Shown: positions 25,490-33,836, counted from the stretch's first letter. The stretch: DNA of 64,000 bases from Mucilaginibacter pedocola (GCF_002013915.1 NZ_MBTF01000039.1:62001-126000); one strand, 5' to 3'. Notes: a model not told the origin generated them from the sequence alone. Numbers and translations: made by a program.

Positions 25490-25615
25490 CTTTAAAAATT
25501 GGTTAATAAAATATTATGCAAGTATAGTAATTGTGGTGGTATTGCCCTTTGTTGTAATGGGGAAGTTACCGAGGGGTTAAGGAATGAGGAGGGGGAATTG
25601 TTTGGATCATAGGTA

Positions 25616-25659
25616 AGCACAAGTACGCCGTGTTGTTGTCTACTTTTCGTACTTGTGCT
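25616..25659. other. Long-loop 12-bp hairpin at the edge of the accessory island
   Basis: AGCACAAGTACG (25616-25627) and CGTACTTGTGCT (25648-25659) are perfect reverse complements with a 20-nt loop. It sits about 40 nt past the end of the sacsin-like gene and could serve as its terminator or mark the boundary of the AT-rich insert. Confidence 0.6.
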
Positions 25660-25698
25660 GTTATTAGCTTATCCTACATTATCAAATTGACAAAGCTA

Positions 25699-26955
25699 TT
25701 ATGATATATGATGTTTAATATCCTCAATCAGATGGCTAAAGTTATCAGTATTCAGCAACATAGTTTCTTTACGTACAGCTATTCTTATTTCCTCCATTAA
25801 AACCAAGTGTAACTTAGATTTACCAGAACTTTGCTGTATCTCGTTAAACTTTAAATAGTCCAATAACCCTTGCTCAAAAACTTCAGCCAAGTTTTTTCTG
25901 TATTCGAAGCTCAACCTAATATATTCACTATTTACATCGTTTATATTACTTGGGCGGGCAAGAAATCCAATCGCATAATTTTCTTCATTTTTTGAAGCAT
26001 GCTTAGCTTGACTCGCAGCAAAGCGAAAGGACAGTGATGAATTTTTTAGATAAGATTTAAGCTCAACGAAATATGCTTTGTTATTATTGGTATTTCTAAT
26101 TTCAAAATCACTTGATCCAATGCCTCTCGGGATAACTTTAGCATTTAAGCCTGCAGTCAATAAAGCGGCTTCGAAATAATTCTCGACTGTCTTTCCAATT
26201 TTTAATTTGAAAGTGAAATCATCTTTAATCTCTTTTAAATCATTAGCATGTTTAAGTATTTCGTCCAATGATCCTAAACTATTAGCAATCTGAATCAACT
26301 CTTTCATTTGTTCTGGATTGAGATTAGCTTTAGATATCTCAGAAAGTAATTCCATACTTGCCTCATCTTTTAACAGGCTAATAACATCTTTACTTATTCT
26401 TCTGTTACCCAATGTCAGAGTAAAGAATAATCTGCTTGATGCGGTTTGGAAATAGCTTAAATACTTATCAGCTAATTCATTGTTAGAACCACACCACTCT
26501 ATTAAGTCTAAAAAATTGTCCTTATTTCTTTCGATAGTACCGCTTTCATGCGCATCTTCGGCTTGTATATTCTTTACAACAGCTTCTAATTCTGCTCCAA
26601 GCTCCTCAAACTTTATTGTATTTGGTAAAGTGATAGAAATACCGTCTGCAACTAATTTATCTTTCCATTCTTTGGATGAATTAAATCCTTTTAAAATATC
26701 TAAGAGCTCATCATCTAATGGTGTTTCTTCAGTTCCATAGTTAGAAATGTCTTTGTAACCTAATAATTTACCATTTCTATTAGGAATAATATTACCAAAT
26801 TCCAAAAAGGCTTTGTACTCAGTATTACTTTCCAACAAATTCAAATAACTATCTAACCATAATATTGCCTGTTGCTGATCAAAATTGAGTAAACTTGCAA
26901 GAGCGTCGATATCAACTGAATTTGATATCGACTTATTACAAACTTGAATCATCAA
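25699..26955 (-). CDS. C-terminal part of the split gene: repeat region plus nuclease-like domain
   Basis: 418 residues from the first in-frame start codon (a TTG); the frame is open further upstream, back to the T9 tract. It opens with a helical region containing the second IIPNRNG...LLDIL...W...I.LP repeat, then after residue 250 a restriction-endonuclease-like core: VENYFEAALLTAGLNAKVIPRG, IGSSDFEIR, and AYFVELKSYLK, that is the D-(n)-ExK triad, followed by SQAKHA, a Q/K motif often seen in NOV_C/DUF3883-type domains. In this position the nuclease would be the effector of the ATPase sensor. Without upstream frames it has no own promoter or RBS that I can see. Confidence 0.65.
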   Translation of the reverse strand: MMIQVCNKSISNSVDIDALASLLNFDQQQAILWLDSYLNLLESNTEYKAFLEFGNIIPNRNGKLLGYKDISNYGTEETPLDDELLDILKGFNSSKEWKDKLVADGISITLPNTIKFEELGAELEAVVKNIQAEDAHESGTIERNKDNFLDLIEWCGSNNELADKYLSYFQTASSRLFFTLTLGNRRISKDVISLLKDEASMELLSEISKANLNPEQMKELIQIANSLGSLDEILKHANDLKEIKDDFTFKLKIGKTVENYFEAALLTAGLNAKVIPRGIGSSDFEIRNTNNNKAYFVELKSYLKNSSLSFRFAASQAKHASKNEENYAIGFLARPSNINDVNSEYIRLSFEYRKNLAEVFEQGLLDYLKFNEIQQSSGKSKLHLVLMEEIRIAVRKETMLLNTDNFSHLIEDIKHHIS

Positions 26956-27037
26956 TTTTATGGCAGGTACAAAATTAAAATTGCTTGATTTTTCTATTTC
27001 TATAAAATCTCGTTCAAAATGAAAAAGCTGTTTGCTT

Positions 27038-28093
27038 TTAAAAAAAAATTTGATTTTTAAAACTTTCCTTTTTTGAAGTCGATTCGTTCACACAAAGTAA
27101 ATCGGTTAATATTTCTTTAGCATTGTTCCTCTGCAAAAACACAGATTCAGCTTGGTTGTATGCATTTTTTCTTTCGGCCTGGAGTATACCGTTGATGGTT
27201 TCAGAAATTTCAGACAAATCTTTCTTATCAATGTTCAAACCGGGTAACACTATATTTCTGTCAATTAACTCAATTCGCCAATCTAATCCCAAGGTTTTCA
27301 GGATATCCAAAAAATGATCTGGAATTTGAGAATTTGAGTCCTCTAAATACAAATCGTCTAAACTGAAAAAATCACCGTATTGGTTTGGAATTATTGCATA
27401 CTCATTCAAAAGGTCACTTTGTTTTTCAGCTATGATAAAATTAAATACTTTATTTAGCCACTTAATGCTAGTGTTACTTTCGTCAGAATCTAAATGTTCA
27501 GAAAGATTTTGGAGAGTTTTGACATCTTGAAGTTTTTTCAAAAAGGCATTTAAATCGCACCTAATTTCAGACCCCCATTGTTCTATTTCGTTTTTTGGAC
27601 CCGTCGCTTTTATCCATTTTAAAAGTAAATCATAATGAGGAACTTTTCCTTTACCAATAAAAGGGGATGTGAGTTTATGAAATTTGAGTTTGGTCTCTTC
27701 AGTGTTTCCATAATATGGAATTAAAGCATCCTTTAATTTAATAATTTCTTCTGATTGTGTTTCAACCAAATCGATGTCTAAAAGTTGTTCACGCCAATCT
27801 CTTTGCAAATCCTCGTACCAATTTCTCGAAAAATCCTCCCATTTATAATCCGGCAAACGGCTATAAGCACAGACGTATCTATTGCGTGCTCCATTTGCAA
27901 CGAGCCAATTGGTGAATTCAATCGAAGCTTCTATTGCATTCTCAATGATTACTCGGTTCTCTATTGCATCAGGGGCTTCCCCACTATTGAGATACACCCC
28001 ATCTCGATCCTCAGTAGGAAAAAAATGCGTTCCGTTTATTGCAAAAGGAAAATAAAATTTTTCGGAACCAATTAATGGAAAATCCCTGTACAA
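27038..28093 (-). CDS. Middle part of the split gene
   Basis: 351 residues from an in-frame TTG; the frame continues upstream as LFGEQPN, matching the family consensus before YRDFPLIGSEKFYFPF. This part contains FPTEDRDGVYLNSG, typical of sacsin-type proteins after the ATPase core, helices of unknown function, and the first copy of a repeat (AIIPNQYGDFFSLDDLYLE... LDILKTLGLDWRIELI...IVLPGL). It ends artificially in a frame change at nine T residues. Confidence 0.65.
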   Translation of the reverse strand: MYRDFPLIGSEKFYFPFAINGTHFFPTEDRDGVYLNSGEAPDAIENRVIIENAIEASIEFTNWLVANGARNRYVCAYSRLPDYKWEDFSRNWYEDLQRDWREQLLDIDLVETQSEEIIKLKDALIPYYGNTEETKLKFHKLTSPFIGKGKVPHYDLLLKWIKATGPKNEIEQWGSEIRCDLNAFLKKLQDVKTLQNLSEHLDSDESNTSIKWLNKVFNFIIAEKQSDLLNEYAIIPNQYGDFFSLDDLYLEDSNSQIPDHFLDILKTLGLDWRIELIDRNIVLPGLNIDKKDLSEISETINGILQAERKNAYNQAESVFLQRNNAKEILTDLLCVNESTSKKESFKNQIFF

Positions 28094-29019
28094 ATTGGGT
28101 TGTTCACCAAAGAGTCAATTAGTCCAAGTTCTTCAAAATCATTAACTTCACTAATTAAAAAAACACCTTTAGCTTTATAAACTACGAAAAGTCTTTCAGG
28201 AATTTCACCACCAGTTATATCTACCTTAACTTTTCTTATTTGCTCAATCACCTCTACGTCACTGCATTCATATGTTATGCGGGTGTTTGAAAGTTCATTA
28301 ATTACTTCTACTCGTTTTATTTTAGGTATATTAACCAAAGTAACAGGAAGTGTATGAATTAAATCTTCAATCCCCGCTCTTGCTGCTTTTTGTTTTTCCG
28401 TACTCGTTAGTCTGTAAGTGAAAGCAGTATCGTAAGATTCTTCGATTCTTGTGTCAGGGTAATTATTTACAATAGGACAAATCTCTTCGTCTTCTATTTT
28501 TCTTATACGCTCTAATGCAGTTTCAATTTTGGGCAATAACTCCTCCGATGTACGTCCGGCTCTATCAAGAAGCACTTCAAAACTTCTATGTGTGTTTTTA
28601 TAATCGACAATCCCGTTTACCTTTATAATATCCGAAAGCAAATGAGTACTAATAAATCCAGTTCCAAACTTGCCCGTTACTTCATCGTTTGAACTATCAG
28701 AGGCCTTTGAACTCACTTGTTGAATCAAGCCAGTAATATTTCCCATCATAAACGGATCACCGTTGTGCTTAAATATCAGTTCATCTTCCTTCAAAATAAC
28801 CTGTATTGATACACGATTAAACTTCTTATTAGGAACGTCCTTCGCATTTTGCATCAACTCCCAAATCCATCTTCTATATGACTTTGATGGATCATTAAGC
28901 ACTTTACTAAGTATTTGCTTAATCTTATCTGCTGTGAGTTTATAATTATTTCTGCGAATTATTAAATCAACATCCTGAGATTCATCTAACTCAGATTGCA
29001 TTGGAGAGGTATCTGACAT
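28072..29019 (-). CDS. N-terminal part of the split gene: GHKL (Hsp90-like) ATPase domain
   Basis: 315 residues starting with ATG 29019. The Bergerat-fold motifs are complete: WELMQNAKD (Glu54, Asn58, Asp61) in the N-box, HNGDPF (85-90) as G1, and GKFGTGF (116-122) as G2. This arrangement is that of the sacsin N-terminal ATP-binding domain. Prokaryotic Hsp90-like ATPases fused or linked to nucleases occur in restriction and other defence loci. The last 12 residues are out of frame with the rest of the family because of the first frameshift. Confidence 0.75.
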   Translation of the reverse strand: MSDTSPMQSELDESQDVDLIIRRNNYKLTADKIKQILSKVLNDPSKSYRRWIWELMQNAKDVPNKKFNRVSIQVILKEDELIFKHNGDPFMMGNITGLIQQVSSKASDSSNDEVTGKFGTGFISTHLLSDIIKVNGIVDYKNTHRSFEVLLDRAGRTSEELLPKIETALERIRKIEDEEICPIVNNYPDTRIEESYDTAFTYRLTSTEKQKAARAGIEDLIHTLPVTLVNIPKIKRVEVINELSNTRITYECSDVEVIEQIRKVKVDITGGEIPERLFVVYKAKGVFLISEVNDFEELGLIDSLVNNPICTGIFH

Positions 29020-29107
29020 GACTAATTGTGTAAGGTAATAAGTATCGTAAGGTAATAAAAATATGGATATGACAAGCTATTTTTTAAGTCCAATCGTTCC
29101 CCAATCT

Positions 29108-29575
29108 GGCGCGAGTATGCAGCGTGGGCCAAGTGGGCTGAGTACTCGTGCCTAACCACATGCAAAGGAAGAAAGTTACGAGTACGCTGCTCTGCATATC
29201 GCGCCGAAAACTGAGGCGGCATTTGAATGCATCCGTTTGCCGCAGGGTCCTTTTGCAAAGAGACCCTGCGGGGACGGAGAAGGTCTAATTAGTGCGTTGT
29301 GAATGGAGAGTGGTGAGTGGTTGTGTTGGTGGCTATTCCGAAGAAAGTCATGAGTACGCCCCGCACCTTCCCTGCGCTGCATACTTGCCGGAAACTGAGG
29401 CGGCATTTGAAGGCACCCGTTTGCCGCAGGGTCCTTTTTAAAAGAGCCCCTACGGAGACGGGGGGGGCTCTAATTGGAGCGTTGTGAATGGAGAGTGGTG
29501 AGTGGTTGTGTTGGTGGCTATTCTAAGAAAGTCACGAGTACGCCCCGCTCCTTCCCTGCGCTGCATATTCGCGCC
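29108..29575. repeat. Cluster of 170-185 bp tandem repeats with an inverted leading copy
   Basis: A segment of about 30-43 bp (ACGAGTACGC...CTGCATATTCGCGCC) occurs at 29178-29205, 29350-29390 and 29533-29575, and inverted at 29108-29150. The direct copies are 172 and 184 bp apart, and the intervening sequence is also repeated: ACTGAGGCGGCATTTGAA, TTTGCCGCAGGGTCC, and GTTGTGAATGGAGAGTGG. Inside each unit is a hairpin; in the first, CCGCAGGGTC pairs perfectly with GACCCTGCGG. No coding frame in this cluster looks real. Confidence 0.8.
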
Positions 29576-30027
29576 GGCGGTGGGCGTTCAAGGGCTACAT
29601 TTTCTTCGTAAATAATTGTATATCAATAATTTAAAAGCAATAAACCAACAAGGTTAACACATTTACGATATAGTTAATAATCAATCAATTCATTATCAAT
29701 AACTTAACTGTATAAAAGATGCAAAAAGTGTTAAGTTATGTTAACCTTTGTGGGGTTGGTGAGTGGTGATTAGAGGGTGGTGAATGGTTGTATGAATGGC
29801 GATGCTTTACGGCTCTCCCATCACACATCGCACGTCGGAAATAGCATATCTATGAGATCGCCACAGCCCGCCATCGCTCGTTTCCCGCCCTGGGGCTTCG
29901 CAATGACATGGTGGAGAAACGTGCTGTGTGGTGATGCATGGCGGTAAACCCCTCCCCGCCTTTGCGCGCATGCCCGGCACACCCCTCCCAAGGGAGGGAA
30001 TTTGAGATGCATTCCACCTCCCCCCCC
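29576..30027. other. Non-coding stretch with fragments of dispersed repeats
   Basis: About 450 nt without a gene. It contains an AT-rich part with ACAAGGTTAACACA near 29650 and the inverted TGTTAACCTTTGT near 29740, a GTGAGTGGTG word patch (29757-29790), a TTCGCAATGACAT fragment (29895-29910), and a CCCTCCCAAGGGAGGG element (29941-30003) related to 31040-31157. Confidence 0.6.
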
Positions 30028-30933
30028 TCAATTCAGCATTTGTTTCTTGAACCCGTTCGGGCTTATGCCTACTTCTTTTTTGAACAGGCGCGAGAAGTAC
30101 GAGAGGTTCTCGAAGCCGAGTTCGTAGGCTATTTCGGAGACGGAGAGGCGCTCGCTCAGGAGGCGGTTCTTGGCTTCGGAGATGAGGTAGATGTGGATGT
30201 GTTCGAGGGCGGTTTTGCCGCTTTCCTGTTTCAGTACGTCGGTTAGGTAGCCGGGCGAAATGTTGAGGCGGCCGGCCATTTCGTGTACCGAGGGCAGGCC
30301 CTTTTGGGCAAGCAGGCCGCTGCTTACGTAGTTGTCTATCTCGCGGTTGAAGCGGGTAACGGTTTTGCCGGATATTTCGGTGCGGTTGATGAACTGCCGC
30401 TTGTAGAAACGCTGGGCGTACTTCAGCATGGTATCAATATTGGCGAGGATGATCTCGCGGCTGTATTCGTCCTGGTTGTTGTTGTATTCGCCTTCGATGA
30501 TGCTGAAGAGTTCCCACACGGTCTTCTCTTCGCGGGGCGAGAGGTGCAGCGCCTCGTTTATCTCGTAGTCGAAGTAGTGGTATTTCTTAATGTCAGTATG
30601 CAGCGGGTGCCCGTTGAGGTAGTCCTCGTGCAGGAATATCATAAAGCCATCCTCATCGAACTGCAGGTTCTTCATCTCGATGACCTGGCGGGGCTTGAAG
30701 AACATCATGGGGCCAGCCTCGTGATCGTACCGGGTGCGGCCATAAAGCACCGTGCCTGATTTGAGTTTCTTGAACCCGATCATATAAAAATCGCTGGTGA
30801 ACTCGCGGTCGCCCATGCCGCAGGTGTGGTTGCAGCGGTAAATGCTCAGCAAGGGGCTTTCGGGCGGCGGGAAACCATTCTCGCGGTGCAGTTCGGTAAG
30901 GTTCTTATAATGTTTCATTTGGCGGGTACTCAT
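30028..30933 (-). CDS. AraC family transcriptional regulator
   Basis: About 302 residues from ATG 30933 (an alternative is ATG 30918; the TTG at 31011 is unlikely). The N-terminal half is a cupin-like sensor region with FYMIGFKKLKSGTVLYGRTRYDHEAGPMMFFKP. The C-terminal 100 residues are two helix-turn-helix motifs: VHEMAGRLNISPGYLTDVLKQESGKTALEHIH and SVSEIAYELGFENLSYFSRLFKKEVGISPNGFKK. It lies downstream of an SDR gene in the same direction; AraC-SDR neighbours are common in Bacteroidota, and the SDR is a plausible target. Confidence 0.93.
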   Translation of the reverse strand: MSTRQMKHYKNLTELHRENGFPPPESPLLSIYRCNHTCGMGDREFTSDFYMIGFKKLKSGTVLYGRTRYDHEAGPMMFFKPRQVIEMKNLQFDEDGFMIFLHEDYLNGHPLHTDIKKYHYFDYEINEALHLSPREEKTVWELFSIIEGEYNNNQDEYSREIILANIDTMLKYAQRFYKRQFINRTEISGKTVTRFNREIDNYVSSGLLAQKGLPSVHEMAGRLNISPGYLTDVLKQESGKTALEHIHIYLISEAKNRLLSERLSVSEIAYELGFENLSYFSRLFKKEVGISPNGFKKQMLN

Positions 30934-31039
30934 AAACCAACCACAATTTACGTACTGAAACGCAGATTGTGGTTGGGGGTTAGTAATTTGATTTGGGGGT
31001 GACGAATGCAAGTTCTAAATGCGCAGGGGGTAAGTGCGA

Positions 31040-31157
31040 TTCCCCTCTTGAGAGGGGTGCAGGGGTGTGTTTCGCGAACTATGCTTTACGTTATTGCATA
31101 GTGGCTAACACACCCCTGCAGCCGCACCGCCCATCGCACCCCCTCTCAAGAGGGGAA
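31040..31157. repeat. Long inverted repeat, GAGGGGTG family
   Basis: The left arm TTCCCCTCTTGAGAGGGG plus TGCAGGGGTGTGTTT is mirrored by AACACACCCCTGCA and CCCCCTCTCAAGAGGGGAA, with a centre containing ATTGCATAGTGGCTAAC. A second copy with the same ends and a similar centre (AATGCATAGCTTAACACC) is at 59611-59715. It lies between the SDR and AraC genes. Confidence 0.85.
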
Positions 31158-31177
31158 CCTTAGCTCCCTAACTCCAC

Positions 31178-31996
31178 TCAATGCCCGTGCGCAGCAGCAC
31201 CCACTTCTTTCCATTCATCAAATTGGGCTATCCTGTCGGCGTATACGCTGGTGATGAAGGGGTAGGCAACTTTGCCCAGCAGGAAATGCAGCGGCGGGTT
31301 CTGGCTGTCTATCAGTTGCAGTACGGCATCTGCGGTAGCCTCGGGGTTACCCCAGCTATCGGGTGTGGCAGCTTCAAAGAATGCTTTTTTAACCGGCGCG
31401 TAGGCTTCAATAGCTTCGGTTTGCACGGCAGAGGCACCGCTCCAGTCAGTAGAGAAACCGTTAGGCTCTATTAGGCTTACGTTGATGCCAAAGTCTTTTA
31501 CCTCAGTCGCCAGTGTTTCGGTTAAGCCGTTCACAGCGTATTTAGAAGCATTGTATAACCCAAGCACCGGCAGGGTAACCAAACCGAGTATGCTGGATAC
31601 CTGTATAATGTGGCCGCTTTGCTGTTCGCGCATTACGGGCACAATGGCTTGCGTTACCCACAACAGGCCGAAGAAGTTGGTTTCCATTTGCTGGCGGGCC
31701 TGCTCTTCGGTAGTTTCTTCTATAGCGCCGAACAAGCCGAAACCTGCATTATTAATAAGCACATCTATACGGCCGAAGTGTTCCTTCGCCTTAGCAACGG
31801 CAGCAAAGCTGGCGGCACGGTTGGTAACGTCCAGTTGCAGGGGCAATATGGCATCGCCGAACTCGGCCACCAGGTCGTTAAGGCTATCGGTATTGCGGGC
31901 AGTTGCTACCACTTTATCGCCACGTTTTAAAAGGGCCTTTGCCCAGATTTTACCGAAACCACGCGAGGCACCGGTAATAAAAATTATTTTTGACAT
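31178..31996 (-). CDS. SDR family oxidoreductase
   Basis: Classical short-chain dehydrogenase of 272 residues from ATG 31996, starting MSKIIFITGASRGFGKIW with the TGxxxGxG cofactor motif; an upstream start would add a spurious 22 residues. NNAGFGLFG (NAG motif), the catalytic Ser in IIQVSSILG, and YNASKYAVNGL (Tyr-xxx-Lys) are intact. It resembles Bacteroidota enzymes annotated only as oxidoreductases; the substrate is unknown. It probably shares a transcript or regulator with the downstream AraC gene. Confidence 0.93.
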   Translation of the reverse strand: MSKIIFITGASRGFGKIWAKALLKRGDKVVATARNTDSLNDLVAEFGDAILPLQLDVTNRAASFAAVAKAKEHFGRIDVLINNAGFGLFGAIEETTEEQARQQMETNFFGLLWVTQAIVPVMREQQSGHIIQVSSILGLVTLPVLGLYNASKYAVNGLTETLATEVKDFGINVSLIEPNGFSTDWSGASAVQTEAIEAYAPVKKAFFEAATPDSWGNPEATADAVLQLIDSQNPPLHFLLGKVAYPFITSVYADRIAQFDEWKEVGAAAHGH

Positions 31997-32020
31997 TGTT
32001 TTTTTGTTATTTGTTGATGC

Positions 32021-32028
32021 CAAAGGTA
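32021..32028 (-). promoter_or_regulatory. -7 box upstream of the SDR gene
   Basis: TACCTTTG on the minus strand matches TAnnTTTG, 25 nt upstream of the chosen ATG at 31996. This supports the short start. A TTTG at 32055-32058 is a distant -33 candidate. Confidence 0.5.
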
Positions 32029-32207
32029 TAGCGGCCAGCGCGGGAAGATTTACACAAAACACGGGAGGTTTGGTACAGAATCGGGGTGTGGATGGTGAAC
32101 GCGCGGCTTTATGCGAACGCGCGGCACGCGCGCACGAGCGACCTGGGGCATTGTGGCAGCAAACAAATATTTTCTATCTTTAGCTAAACCAATTCATCCA
32201 CCTATCT

Positions 32208-33125
32208 ATGAACCCATATTCACGCCGGCAATTCCTGCAAACTTCGTCGCTGCTTTTAGCTGCGGCCGCTGTGTCATCTTCGTTTACATCAAAAAAGCAA
32301 CAACTTAACCTTTCCTTCTCTACCCTCGGCTGCCCCGACTGGACCTTTACCGAAATAACCGATTTTGCCCCCAAACATGGCTTTACGGGCTTGGAGATAC
32401 GCGGCATAAAACGCGAAATGGACCTAACCAAGGTCCCCCAATTTGCAACAGAAAGCAGCCGGAAAGATACTTTGCAACTGATGAAGGCTAAAGGACTGCG
32501 CTTTGTTGACCTCGGGTCATCAGCCACCCTGCATTTTGCCGAAGGTGCCGAACGCCAAAAGAACCTCGACGAAGGCCGCCGCTATATCGACCTTGCCCAA
32601 CAACTGGAATGCCCTTTTGTCCGCGTGTTCCCGAACAACTTCCCGAAAGGGCAGGATAAAGCCGCTACCATAGACCTGATCACTAAAGGCCTGCTCGAAC
32701 TGGGCGATCATGCCAAAGGCAGCAAGGTTAGCGTACTGATAGAATCACATGGCGACCTGGTACATATCAACGACTTAGAAACCGTAATGAAAGCCGCTGC
32801 CCACCCCAATACAGGCTTAATATGGGATGTTACCAATATGTGGAGCATCACCAAAGAAGCTCCCGCCGATGCATATAAGGCATTGAAGCCCTACATTAAG
32901 CATACGCACATTAAAGATGCTAAAGTTGCCGAGGGGACTGCCCCTAAATATGTGTGGGTAGGGCAAGGCGATGTGCCCATTTTAGAAGCAGTAGCCCTGT
33001 TGGCCAAAGGCGGCTATAAGGGCTATTACAGCTTTGAGTGGGAAAAACTATGGCGCCCCGAACTTGGCGACCCGGCCGAAGCTATTGCTAATTATGCGAA
33101 AGTGATGAAGGAAAAGTTGGGGTAG
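32208..33125 (+). CDS. Secreted sugar phosphate isomerase/epimerase-like TIM barrel
   Basis: The 305-residue protein begins MNPYSRRQFLQTSSLLLAAAAV, a Tat-type signal with the RRQFLQ motif, and ends in an AP-endonuclease-2/xylose isomerase-like barrel: LGCPDWTFTEITDFAPKHGFTGLEIRG, LIESHGDLVH, LIWDVTNMW, HTHIKDAK and GYYSFEWEKLWRPELGDP. The Glu, Asp, His and Glu metal ligands of this fold are recognisable. The substrate is unknown; in Bacteroidota such exported proteins occur in carbohydrate catabolic loci. It is divergent from the SDR. Confidence 0.88.
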   Translation: MNPYSRRQFLQTSSLLLAAAAVSSSFTSKKQQLNLSFSTLGCPDWTFTEITDFAPKHGFTGLEIRGIKREMDLTKVPQFATESSRKDTLQLMKAKGLRFVDLGSSATLHFAEGAERQKNLDEGRRYIDLAQQLECPFVRVFPNNFPKGQDKAATIDLITKGLLELGDHAKGSKVSVLIESHGDLVHINDLETVMKAAAHPNTGLIWDVTNMWSITKEAPADAYKALKPYIKHTHIKDAKVAEGTAPKYVWVGQGDVPILEAVALLAKGGYKGYYSFEWEKLWRPELGDPAEAIANYAKVMKEKLG

Positions 33126-33146
33126 CAAATATTAATCTTCGCTGCC

Positions 33147-33336
33147 GCAAGCGTCCCCGGCTTGTGGCCCGCTTGCAAATCCACAATGCTTAGCAAAGGA
33201 GAAAATCGCCCATCCAGGCGTCCGCGCCTGGATGCAAACATTTGTCAGCGTCTTCGCTGACGTTCATCGGTTCGTTTAACTGTGATCAGCGTGGACGCTG
33301 ATAGATTTGTTTCGGTCAAGTGTGGACACTTGACCG
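33147..33336. repeat. Array of tandem hairpins
   Basis: Four perfect hairpins with 4-nt loops: 33211-33234 (10-bp stem, loop TCCG), 33244-33261 (7 bp, TCTT), 33285-33302 (7 bp, TGGA) and 33313-33336 (10 bp, TGGA), preceded by a fifth imperfect one at 33147-33176. All share a core of the type GCGTCCnCGC or its complement, with different outer arms. It fills the spacer between two convergent genes. Confidence 0.85.
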
Positions 33337-33355
33337 GGCGGTAATTTGATCTTTC

Positions 33356-33700
33356 CTACAACAACTCCTTACTATAAACTCCCTCATCAAAACCAAAAAA
33401 TAAAAAGCCGTCCTTTTCTATCACGGGGCGTTTTATCATGCTGGTTTTTTGCTGCAGCAGGGCAAGGGCATCTTCTTTGGTTTTGATGCTTTCTTTCACT
33501 TCAGGGTCCAGCTGTTTCCAGGTAAGGCCTTGTTTGTTCAGGAACTTTTCGTAGCCTGCTTTGGCATCCCATTCGGCAAGTTTCTCGGCGCTTACGCCAA
33601 GCTTTTTAAAGTCCTGAAATTCGTAAGCTACATTATTTGCCTTTAGCCAGTCGAGCGCTTTTTTTACCGTGTTGCAGTTGGTGATGCCGTATACTTTCAT
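33356..33700 (-). CDS. ArsC/Spx family protein
   Basis: A 114-residue thioredoxin-like protein: MKVYGITNCNTVKKALDWLKANNVAYEFQDFKK, LNKQGLTWKQL, and KRPVIEKDGFLFFGFDEG. It has a single Cys in TNCNTVKK (position 9) in place of a CxxC, like YffB/ArsC-type reductases. Spx-type regulation of RNA polymerase is not established in Bacteroidota, so a glutathione- or thiol-linked reductase of unknown substrate is the safer reading. Confidence 0.88.
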   Translation of the reverse strand: MKVYGITNCNTVKKALDWLKANNVAYEFQDFKKLGVSAEKLAEWDAKAGYEKFLNKQGLTWKQLDPEVKESIKTKEDALALLQQKTSMIKRPVIEKDGFLFFGFDEGVYSKELL

Positions 33701-33717
33701 GGGGGTAAAGATAATTG

Positions 33718-33832
33718 TCTGAATCAGAATTTTCGGGATTTTAGAATGAACAGAATTAAAGTTGACTTACTTGTGGTAATGCGACTGGCTTCATTCTGAA
33801 AATCCTCAAATTCTGAAAATTCTGATTCAAAC
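33718..33832. repeat. Word-type inverted repeat between the ArsC-like gene and a barrel gene
   Basis: TCTGAATCAGAATTTTCGGG and ATTTTAGAATGAACAG on the left mirror TTCATTCTGAAAATCC, AAATTCTGAAAATTC and TGATTCAAA on the right. The unit is a variant of TCAGAATTTT. It fills the spacer between the two minus-strand genes. Confidence 0.78.
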
Positions 33833-33836
33833 AGCC

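Larger units (their letters stand above)
25699..29019 (-). pseudogene. Sacsin-like Hsp90-type ATPase/nuclease gene split by two frameshifts
   Basis: Three minus-strand frames line up as one protein of about 1107 residues. The first break is at a T3 run (28109-28111), where adding one T joins ...ELGLIDS to FGEQPNLYRDFPLIG; the second is at a run of nine T (27040-27048), where removing one T joins KNQIFF to KSKQLFHFERDF. The two shifts cancel, so the total length is an exact multiple of three. Order: GHKL/Hsp90-like ATPase domain, middle region with two copies of an IIPNxxG repeat, and a PD-(D/E)xK-like nuclease. The region is far richer in A+T than its neighbours, suggesting horizontal gain. 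Possibilities are a decayed defence gene, a phase-variable gene, or sequencing errors at homopolymers. Confidence 0.75.

Noticed and set aside
29022..29406. Two short minus-strand frames in the repeat cluster
   Set aside because: They run across repeat units and change with unit copies; they share the peptide MPPQF only because the DNA is repeated, not because of a protein family.
33147..33336. CRISPR array between 33147 and 33336
   Set aside because: The palindromes have different arms, lengths and spacing and there are no unique spacers of constant length; no cas genes are present.
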